From a virus, in the IMG/VR virus record IMGVR_UViG_3300030329_001159, positions 1 to 24,607 of that record: DNA of 24,607 nucleotides. One strand, written 5' to 3'. Every line of letters begins with the position of its first letter. The first letter of the stretch is position 1. Below, in pieces: positions 17,539 to 24,607 of the stretch. A model generated the notes under the pieces. That model made no database searches. It worked only from the letters and a program-made list of their open reading frames with translations, and was not told the origin of the DNA. Both the position numbers and the translations under genes were made by a program.

Positions 17539-20500
17539 ATGGAAGAATTATATAGATCATTGTATACTAAATATGCCATGGGTCTAAGCGAAGATGAAAT
17601 AAACAATAGAGTTCAATATGCACTTCAACAAGATCCATCAGAATTTATAAATGCTTTTTATAAAAAGTATACAGGGGGTGGACCATCAGCGGATCAAGTT
17701 AATTATATAAATTCCATAATCTCACAACCTCAACAACCTCAAACAATTCCAGATATTAATTTTGAAGATAAAGAAGAAAAACAAGAAGACATAAATTGGT
17801 TCGATCAAACTTGGTTTGGTAGGGGTTTTAGAGGAGCTAGCACAACTGGTGAATCTTCAAATTTAATGTATTCCGATTTTTCAAATATTAGTGATGAATC
17901 AATTCAAGATTTTATACAAGCAAAAAAAGATGAAGCAACTAATTATGTTCCATCACCAGCGATGCAAAAATTCCAACAACAATATACAAAAGAAGGTAAA
18001 ACTTGGGCGGCTTGGTGGAGAGGTGTTAAATCACAACCAGAATTATTACCAGAACTTTTAGTTCAATCGTTAGGTACACAAATAGGTACCTTATATGATG
18101 CACCTGTTACAGCTACTAGTAAAGCATTAGCTGGTGCGGGTTTAGGTGGTGTAGCTGGTGCTAAATTAGCGGGATATGGAGCTATACCAGGTGCGGTTGC
18201 TGGTGCTATTGGTGGATTAACCACAGCTATGGAAGCGGCGTTAACATTTGGGGAATTAATAGAAGCTGAATTAGAAAAAGAAGGTAAAGATTTTACAGAT
18301 GAAAATATTAGGGATTTATTAGAAGGACCAAAAGGTGTATTGATAAGAAATAGATCTATTGGTAGGGGACTCACAATAGGTGCTGTGGAAGGTTTTACGG
18401 GTGGTATTGCGGGTAAAGCTGGTTTGGCAGCTAGAAAAACCGTTGGTGGCACGGTAAGAGGCGTAGCCGCAGCTGGTGTTACTGGTGCTGGAGTTGAAGC
18501 TGTTGGTGGTGGAACTGGTGAAGTACTTGGTAGAGTTGTAGCTGATCAAGAAATGGATCCATCTGAAATAGGTTTTGAAGCTGTAACTGGAACTGTTACA
18601 ACACCTATTAATGTTGGTGCTGCACTAGCAACAGCAAAACCCCCAACATATTCATTAAATGGTGAAACAATTACTTATGATAAAATGAAAAATTTTATCG
18701 ATACAGCTGAAGATATAGATGTTGCTAAAGCTAATATTCAAATGAGAAATGATTTTACTGGTATTGGTAAAAAAGCAAAAGCAAAACAAGATGCTGCTAT
18801 AAAAGCAATAACCGATGTAGGTGACAAAAAGAAAATAGCAGAAGTAGCAAAAGCACAAAGAGAGAATCAAATATTTACTATAGCTTTCGCAGAAGAAGGT
18901 GGTAAAGTAATAGGTAAAGAAGTTTTAACAGTTGATAATGATACTAAAGCTCAATCAGCTTACAATAGAATAGCAAAAGAAATAAAATTAAAACCTAAAA
19001 ACGTTAAAGGTGCTGATGGGTTTATTATTGGTGATTATATTGTTATAAATAAGGATATAGCTGGTAAAACAGGACAAATAAATGTTGGTGCACATGAAAT
19101 ATTACATGGTGTATTAGAAAAACATTATCAATCACTAAATCTAAATGAAAGAAAAAAATTCATATCTGATTTTACAAGTACTATATCAAAAGAATCTAAA
19201 GATTATATTCAAAATATAATTGAGCAAAGAAATAAAGAGGGCGAAAGTTTAGATTTAGGAACAACACAGGAGTGGTTAACTATTTATTCAGATGGCATAA
19301 CTAAAGAAGAAATAACATTCAACGAAAGCATAGCTACAAAAATAAAAAACTTCTTACAAAATATATTTAGAAAATTTGGTTATAACAAAGAGTTTGCAAC
19401 TGGTTTAGATACATATAATTTTATGCGTGATTACCAAAAGAGTATTACAGAGGGTAAACTCAGACAAAGAGCTATTGATGTTGCTGGTGGTGGCGCTACT
19501 GTTCAAGAATTAACATTATCTAAAACAGCATCTGATAATGTTCAAAATATATATGAGCAACAAGGTACCGCGGGTGCTTTTGATATAATACAAGAATTTA
19601 AACCAATAGTTGGTAGATTAGTAGAAAAAAGAAGGCAAGCACCTAAATTTGATAGGGCTTTGTTAACTGAAGAAATAGAAACTGGTGAAAGAGGTATAAT
19701 AGATTTAATCAATGAATATAAACCTGAATCAGGTGTTCCTTTAGCAGCTTATATAAATAAGTTTTTACCATCTAGGGCTATTGAAGCATCAAGAAGAGTT
19801 TTAGGTGAAGAATTTACAACTGATATAGCTGAAGTAAAAGATATAGCTGCTGAAGAAGTTACGACACCAGAGGTTACTAAAAAACCTAAAGCAAGAAAAA
19901 TAAATCCAATTGATTTAGTTGATGATGTTAAATTAAAAGAAAAATATACAAAAGATGTACAAGAAAAATTAAAAGATCTTGATCCAAGTAAATTAACATT
20001 TAAAAACTTAAAAGATTTATCAACTACTAATACAGCAAAAATATTTAATGTACCTGTTAAAAAAGTAACTGATCCAGCTGCTAATTTAACTAAACAAGAA
20101 AAAGAAAATGCATTAACGTTTATACGTAAAAACGCGTTAGATCTAATAGACTTATTACCAGAAGGTGCTATTACAGAATCTGCATCGGAAAATTTATTAG
20201 GTACATCAACTGGCGTACCAAAAAGTTTATTAAATAGATTTTATACGAAACAAGATAGAATAACTAAAGGAGCTGGGTTATCACCATATACTAAAAATAA
20301 AAACATATCTAAAAAAGATTTCTTAGAAGCATTTGGTGTTATTGAAGGTAGAAAATCTACAGACTTTGGACCAAGAACACCAGAGGCACAAGCTGTTAAA
20401 TCAATGATGTCATTGTATGGTAAGTTAGCAACTAACAGCATTGTAAGAGAAGAGTTAATTAAATCAGGTGAACTACAAAGTGTTATAGAAAATATAGCAG

Positions 20501-23500
20501 CAGGTAAATCAACTATTCAATTCAGTAAAACCGTTAGGGGCCAATTTGATTTAAAATTAAAAGGTAGAGTAAAAGCTGATACGTTATTAACTGAAAAGGG
20601 ATTAGATAAAACCTTAAATCTTAAAGAAGAAATTAAAACACCAGAAGGTATACAAAGAATAGTAAAAACCTACAAAGATAACGTAGTAGTTCTTGGTCCA
20701 AAAGAAATGTGGATAGGTCCTCGTGGTGGTAATGTTTTTACAACCTCAGGTAAAGATTATGGAATCACTGGAAATGTTACTCAAAAACAACGACAGTCGC
20801 TAAAAGATTTACGCAGCGCTATTAATAGTATGTTAAACGATCCCGCTACTAAGTTTGGTCCACCAATAAAAGGCGTTGATAATTACACACTATCTTCATA
20901 CGGAACTATATTTAAAGGTAACACTAAAGATATAAAAACTAAATCTAAAAAATTTAATAAAAAAATAAGCTTAATACATAAAGCTTTATGGACAAGGATA
21001 AACAAACAAATATCCAATAATAAAGAATCAGCTTCAGGTATAGCTACGTATTTAAAATTAACAGCCAACCACACGGGGCATTGGCATAAACTAGGTGCTC
21101 AAATAATTGGATATTCACCAAATATAAAAGGAACAAAATATGAGTATGAACACGCTATGCCTGCCACGGCAGCTTACCTATACTTATTAGATGCGGCATT
21201 AACAGAAGGAAGGCCATTTGATAAAAGTTATAAGTTAGTCATGGACAACTACAAGTTAATAGCGTTAGATAATGCTGACAATAAAAAACTAGGACTTGGT
21301 AAATTAGCTAGAACAATGCCTGACGGTTGGGATATTATAAATAACAAGTGGTGGGAAAGATACTTCAATAAAACTATTGGTAATATAGAAGGTGGTATTG
21401 ATCCAAATAGTATAATAGATATTATAACTGGAAAAACATTTGGTGAAGTATTAAATATAGATAATTTTGGTAATTCAATAAATAATGATTTAAATACTTC
21501 AAAACAAAAAACAAGACAACAAATAAAAGAAGTTTTAGATTCAACGTTTAAACAACCTGAAAATATAACACAAACTGAATTGTTAGATAAATCAAAAGTA
21601 TATGATGATGCTATAGCTTTTTCAAGATCAACAAATCCTGAAAAGGGTATAAGTGTTTTTGATTTTGATGATACATTAGCTAGAACACAAAGTAAAGTTA
21701 TTGTTACAATGCCAGATGGTAAAGAAACAAGAATAAACGCAACTGAGTTTGCTAAAAAATCTGTTGAATTACAAGAGCAAGGAGCTAAGTTTAATTTTGA
21801 AGAATTTAAAAAAGTTATAAAAGGTAAAAAAGGTCCTTTCTTTGAACTAGCTCAAAAAATAAAAGGTAAGTTTGGTAATAAAGATATTTTTATATTAACA
21901 GCTAGACCACAAGAAGCAGCAAATGCTATACACGTATTTTTAAAAGGTTCAGGGTTAAACATTAGACAGGATAATATTATTGGACTAGAAGATGGTAGAC
22001 CAGAAGCAAAAGCAGAGTGGATACTTGGTAAAGTTAATGAAGGATATAATAACTTTTTATTTGCTGATGATGCGTATAAAAATGTTAAAGCAGTTCAAGA
22101 TGTTTTAAATCAAGTTGATGTTAAGTCAGATGTTCAACAAGCTAGAATACAATTTAGTAAAAACTTAAACAAAGAATTTAACAATATGCTAAGTGATACT
22201 AAAGGCATAAATCCAAATGCTGTATTTTCAGATGCAGCAGCAAGAGTTAGAGGTGCTAAGGCCGATAAGTTTTGGAAAAGAATATTTATACCACCATCAG
22301 CTGAGGATTTCTTGGGTTTAATGTATCACTTTGTTGGTAAAGGTAAAAAAGGTGATCAACATTTAGCGTTTATTAAAAAAGCTTTAATTGATCCGTTTGC
22401 TAGAGGATTTAGAGATATTAATGCTGCAAAACAAAGATTAGGTAATGACTACAATGAATTAAACAAATCATACCCAAGTGTTAAAAAGAAATTATTAAAA
22501 GCAACTGATTATAATAATTTTACTTTTGATGCTGCTGTAAGGGTTTACTTATGGGATAAAAATGGTATTGATATACCAGGTATATCTAAACGAGATTTAA
22601 AAGCTTTAACTGATATAGTTAAAAATGATAATGAATTAAAATCATATGCAGATCAATTAGGTGTTATAACCAAACAAACAGATGGTTATACTAAAGCAGA
22701 TGAAAACTGGGTTGGTGGAACAATACAAACTGATTTAAATGATATTAATACAAAAGTAAATAGATCACAATACCTAGCTGAGTGGATAGAAAATAAAAAT
22801 AAAATATTTGATAAAGATACATTAAATAAAATTGAAGCGTTATATGGAACTAGTTTTAAAGAAGCATTAAATGATATATTGTATCGTATGGAAAATGGTA
22901 CAAATAGAACATTTGGTCAAAATAAATTAGTTAATGAGTTTACTGATTGGATAAATAATTCTGTTGGTACAATTATGTTTTTAAATGCTAGATCAGCTGT
23001 GCTACAAACAATATCATTTGTAAACTTTATAAACTGGACTGATAATAACCCGTTAAAAGTAGCGCAAACAATACTTAATTTTCCTCAATTTGCTAAAGAT
23101 TTTGCAATGATATTTAATTCAGACATGTTAAAACAAAGAAGAAAGGGATTACAAACTGACGTGAGTGCTTCTGAAATAGTTAATCAAGCTGTAACTTCTA
23201 AAAATAAAGTAAAAGCAATGATCTCTCATTTATTGAAAAAAGGTTTTGTACTTACTCAAATAGCTGATAGTTTTGCTATATCTCTTGGTGGTGCTAGTTT
23301 TTATAGGAATAGGTATGATACATATAGAAAACAAGGTTTAAGTGATAAAGAAGCAAAAGATAAAGCTTTTGGTGATTTTCAAGAAACATCTGAGGTATCA
23401 CAGCAGTCAGCAAGACCAGATCTTATATCAGAGCAACAAGCTGGTCCACTTGGTAGATTAATATTAGCTTTTCAAAATACACCAATGCAATACACTAGAT

Positions 23501-24168
23501 TAATTAAAAAAGCAGCATTAGACTTAGCTAATAATAGGGGTGATAGAAAAACTAACATATCAAAGATATTGTATTACGGCGCTGTTCAAAACTTTATATT
23601 TACAGCATTACAATCAGCGTTATTTGCTTTAATGTTTAGTGATGAAGAAGAAGAAAAAGAAAAAGAAAGATATGCAAACTTAGTAAATAATATGGCTGAT
23701 ACTATATTAAGAGGTACAGGTGTTTATGGTGCTGCATTATCAACTATAAAAAATGTTGCATTAGAATTTATAAAACAAGAGAAAAAAGGTTGGAGAGCTG
23801 ATCACGCCTACACAATGCTTGATGCAATTAATATCTCACCACCTATTGGTAGTAAGGCTAGAAAAATATACGGTGCAACACAGACTATGAAGTTTAATAG
23901 AGATGAAATAAAAGAAAAAGGATTTAGTTTAGATAATCCTGCTTACGAAGCTGTTGGTAACGTTGTTTCCGCTACTGTTAATGTTCCATTAGATAGAGCA
24001 ATAAGAATAACAAATAATACTAAAGAAGCATTGAACAAAAACAATGAAGCATGGCAACGTATTGCATTACTACTTGGCTGGAATACCTGGGATTTAGGTA
24101 TACAAAAAGATAAAGTTAAAGAAAAGAAAAAAAAGAAAAATAAGAAAAAGCAGATAATTTTCTGGTAA
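17539..24168 (+). CDS. Giant virion-delivered polyvalent protein: metallopeptidase, sigma-like, HNH-like and HAD modules (2209 aa)
   Basis: Visible segments in order: a Gln/Asn-rich N-terminus; Gly/Ala-rich membrane-active stretches (195-240, 275-333); HEILH at 519-523 with NESIA at 595-599, a zinc metallopeptidase-like pair; a segment at 719-753 resembling sigma-70 region 2; NHTGHWH (1177-1183) and YEHAMP (1203-1208), possibly HNH-like; a HAD phosphatase-like domain with DFDDT (1375-1379), T1454, a Lys at 1491 or 1498 and DD at 1510-1511; then a long C-terminal region with a hydrophobic segment near 2015-2035 and a poly-Lys end. Motifs ELTLSK, IQFSK, IAFSR and IQFSK (657, 993, 1359, 1537) lie near the module borders. 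This fits the 'polyvalent proteins' described by Iyer, Aravind and colleagues, which phages inject with their DNA. Its start lies one base after the preceding stop. Individual activities are predictions. Confidence 0.72.
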   Translation: MEELYRSLYTKYAMGLSEDEINNRVQYALQQDPSEFINAFYKKYTGGGPSADQVNYINSIISQPQQPQTIPDINFEDKEEKQEDINWFDQTWFGRGFRGASTTGESSNLMYSDFSNISDESIQDFIQAKKDEATNYVPSPAMQKFQQQYTKEGKTWAAWWRGVKSQPELLPELLVQSLGTQIGTLYDAPVTATSKALAGAGLGGVAGAKLAGYGAIPGAVAGAIGGLTTAMEAALTFGELIEAELEKEGKDFTDENIRDLLEGPKGVLIRNRSIGRGLTIGAVEGFTGGIAGKAGLAARKTVGGTVRGVAAAGVTGAGVEAVGGGTGEVLGRVVADQEMDPSEIGFEAVTGTVTTPINVGAALATAKPPTYSLNGETITYDKMKNFIDTAEDIDVAKANIQMRNDFTGIGKKAKAKQDAAIKAITDVGDKKKIAEVAKAQRENQIFTIAFAEEGGKVIGKEVLTVDNDTKAQSAYNRIAKEIKLKPKNVKGADGFIIGDYIVINKDIAGKTGQINVGAHEILHGVLEKHYQSLNLNERKKFISDFTSTISKESKDYIQNIIEQRNKEGESLDLGTTQEWLTIYSDGITKEEITFNESIATKIKNFLQNIFRKFGYNKEFATGLDTYNFMRDYQKSITEGKLRQRAIDVAGGGATVQELTLSKTASDNVQNIYEQQGTAGAFDIIQEFKPIVGRLVEKRRQAPKFDRALLTEEIETGERGIIDLINEYKPESGVPLAAYINKFLPSRAIEASRRVLGEEFTTDIAEVKDIAAEEVTTPEVTKKPKARKINPIDLVDDVKLKEKYTKDVQEKLKDLDPSKLTFKNLKDLSTTNTAKIFNVPVKKVTDPAANLTKQEKENALTFIRKNALDLIDLLPEGAITESASENLLGTSTGVPKSLLNRFYTKQDRITKGAGLSPYTKNKNISKKDFLEAFGVIEGRKSTDFGPRTPEAQAVKSMMSLYGKLATNSIVREELIKSGELQSVIENIAAGKSTIQFSKTVRGQFDLKLKGRVKADTLLTEKGLDKTLNLKEEIKTPEGIQRIVKTYKDNVVVLGPKEMWIGPRGGNVFTTSGKDYGITGNVTQKQRQSLKDLRSAINSMLNDPATKFGPPIKGVDNYTLSSYGTIFKGNTKDIKTKSKKFNKKISLIHKALWTRINKQISNNKESASGIATYLKLTANHTGHWHKLGAQIIGYSPNIKGTKYEYEHAMPATAAYLYLLDAALTEGRPFDKSYKLVMDNYKLIALDNADNKKLGLGKLARTMPDGWDIINNKWWERYFNKTIGNIEGGIDPNSIIDIITGKTFGEVLNIDNFGNSINNDLNTSKQKTRQQIKEVLDSTFKQPENITQTELLDKSKVYDDAIAFSRSTNPEKGISVFDFDDTLARTQSKVIVTMPDGKETRINATEFAKKSVELQEQGAKFNFEEFKKVIKGKKGPFFELAQKIKGKFGNKDIFILTARPQEAANAIHVFLKGSGLNIRQDNIIGLEDGRPEAKAEWILGKVNEGYNNFLFADDAYKNVKAVQDVLNQVDVKSDVQQARIQFSKNLNKEFNNMLSDTKGINPNAVFSDAAARVRGAKADKFWKRIFIPPSAEDFLGLMYHFVGKGKKGDQHLAFIKKALIDPFARGFRDINAAKQRLGNDYNELNKSYPSVKKKLLKATDYNNFTFDAAVRVYLWDKNGIDIPGISKRDLKALTDIVKNDNELKSYADQLGVITKQTDGYTKADENWVGGTIQTDLNDINTKVNRSQYLAEWIENKNKIFDKDTLNKIEALYGTSFKEALNDILYRMENGTNRTFGQNKLVNEFTDWINNSVGTIMFLNARSAVLQTISFVNFINWTDNNPLKVAQTILNFPQFAKDFAMIFNSDMLKQRRKGLQTDVSASEIVNQAVTSKNKVKAMISHLLKKGFVLTQIADSFAISLGGASFYRNRYDTYRKQGLSDKEAKDKAFGDFQETSEVSQQSARPDLISEQQAGPLGRLILAFQNTPMQYTRLIKKAALDLANNRGDRKTNISKILYYGAVQNFIFTALQSALFALMFSDEEEEKEKERYANLVNNMADTILRGTGVYGAALSTIKNVALEFIKQEKKGWRADHAYTMLDAINISPPIGSKARKIYGATQTMKFNRDEIKEKGFSLDNPAYEAVGNVVSATVNVPLDRAIRITNNTKEALNKNNEAWQRIALLLGWNTWDLGIQKDKVKEKKKKKNKKKQIIFW

Positions 24169-24221
24169 AGAAAGTGAAAATCAAGTGATATATATATAGT
24201 ATAACAACAACATTAAAAATC

Positions 24222-24506
24222 ATGGATGAAATTTTAGACAAAAAAGTAGGTATAGATGTGGATGGTGATAAAAAACCAGACATAAAATTAGACATTAAAA
24301 GTATTCTAATAGTAGGTGGTTTCCTAATATCTGGGGCTATGTCATATTCAAATTTAAAACAAGAAATAGAAATAGCAAAAGAACTACCTGAGCAAGTTCA
24401 AATTGATGTAAAAGCATTTGATACAAAGATAGAGTATCTTCAAAGAGAAATCGATAAGTTAGAAAAAACAATTGATGATCTTGAAGATAAAGTTTATAAA
24501 CGTTAA
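24222..24506 (+). CDS. One-pass membrane protein with coiled coil (94 aa)
   Basis: Residues 11-21 (IDVDGDKKPDI) resemble a calcium-binding DxDGDxxPD loop as found in dockerin-type or thrombospondin-type repeats. A short hydrophobic span follows (27-42, SILIVGGFLISGAMSY), then a charged helix that becomes a heptad-like coiled coil (66-94, FDTKIEYLQREIDKLEKT). Similar small proteins occur near the end of structural modules in marine phages as I remember them. A holin-like, spanin-like or virion membrane-anchoring role is possible, but the single short membrane span and absence of a lysis enzyme nearby prevent a decision. It follows the giant protein by 53 A/T-rich bases without a terminator. 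Confidence 0.55.
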   Translation: MDEILDKKVGIDVDGDKKPDIKLDIKSILIVGGFLISGAMSYSNLKQEIEIAKELPEQVQIDVKAFDTKIEYLQREIDKLEKTIDDLEDKVYKR

Positions 24507-24511
24507 TAATT

Positions 24512-24607
24512 ATGAGAAAGAAGAAAAAAAACCCATGCTGGAGAGGTTATGAAATGATAGGTATGAAAAAGAAAGGTAATAAAAAAGTACCTAACTGTGT
24601 ACCTAAA
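24512..24607 (+). CDS. Small Lys-rich NPCWxGYE...VPNCVP protein, 3'-truncated
   Basis: An ATG at 24512, five bases after the previous stop, opens a frame that runs to the end of the window (32 codons). The peptide has a basic start (MRKKKKNPCWRGYEMIG) and a characteristic NPCW ... GYE ... VPNCVP pattern with two Cys. I recall this pattern as a recurring short motif in proteins of uncultured marine phages, sometimes as a free-standing small protein and sometimes fused to the end of larger virion proteins. The function is unknown. The paired Cys could form a disulfide or bind metal, which is only a guess. The true end lies outside the window. Confidence 0.6.
   Translation, partial: MRKKKKNPCWRGYEMIGMKKKGNKKVPNCVPK

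Noticed and set aside
18063-18452. 129-aa open frame on the minus strand
   Set aside because: It is antisense to the Gly/Ala-rich part of the giant + strand gene. Its Pro/Ala-rich composition is what the complement of Gly/Ala codons gives, and no gene on that strand surrounds it.
1-24607. CRISPR arrays, tRNA genes, integrase, insertion sequences or a diversity-generating retroelement
   Set aside because: No regularly spaced direct repeats, cloverleaf-like GC-rich segment, transposase, recombinase or reverse transcriptase sequence was found on reading both strands.

Overview
The window is a 24.6-kb stretch of a very AT-rich tailed-phage genome. Every gene lies on the + strand and the coding density is near total. 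It begins inside a portal gene and ends inside a small Lys-rich gene, so both ends are cut. The protein set (portal with a Gln-rich C-terminal helix, small head protein, Lys/Glu-rich scaffold, HK97-type capsid protein, two ring/adaptor-like proteins, a very large tail protein beginning with an 'MNKDLDERL'-type sequence, then internal virion proteins) matches the structural module of short-tailed crAss-like phages and related marine flavobacterial podoviruses. That assignment rests on remembered family signatures and was not searched. None of the 13 visible starts has a convincing, correctly spaced Shine-Dalgarno sequence. The starts follow A/T-only leaders and usually read ATGG, which fits a Bacteroidota host, probably a marine flavobacterium (inference).

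Layout. Positions 1-4944 hold the head module: portal (partial), a small beta-rich head protein, the scaffold and the major capsid protein, closed by a strong UUCG-tetraloop terminator. Positions 5023-7787 hold connector genes: an unknown 276-aa structural protein, then, after a long intergenic hairpin, two ring/adaptor-like proteins. Positions 7794-14861 encode one 2355-aa tail 'muzzle'-like protein with added beta domains. Positions 14873-15205 encode a small beta-rich protein. Positions 15258-24168 hold three proteins that look like ejected virion cargo: a 230-aa glycine-zipper protein, a 522-aa helical protein and a 2209-aa modular polyvalent protein. The end of the window holds a 94-aa one-pass membrane protein and the start of a small Lys-rich protein.

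The most interesting object is the 2209-aa protein. It combines Gly/Ala-rich membrane-active segments, an HEILH metallopeptidase-like site, a segment resembling sigma-70 region 2, an HNH-like EHAMP segment, a HAD phosphatase-like domain with all its motifs, and a conserved-looking C-terminal virion region. A short motif of the type [IL]x[FL]S[KR] recurs four times, close to the boundaries between these segments. This suggests a virion-packaged polyprotein delivered with the DNA, perhaps cleaved into separate effectors.

No tRNA, CRISPR array, integrase, insertion sequence, replication gene or lysis enzyme was recognised. No gap between genes exceeds 80 bases.
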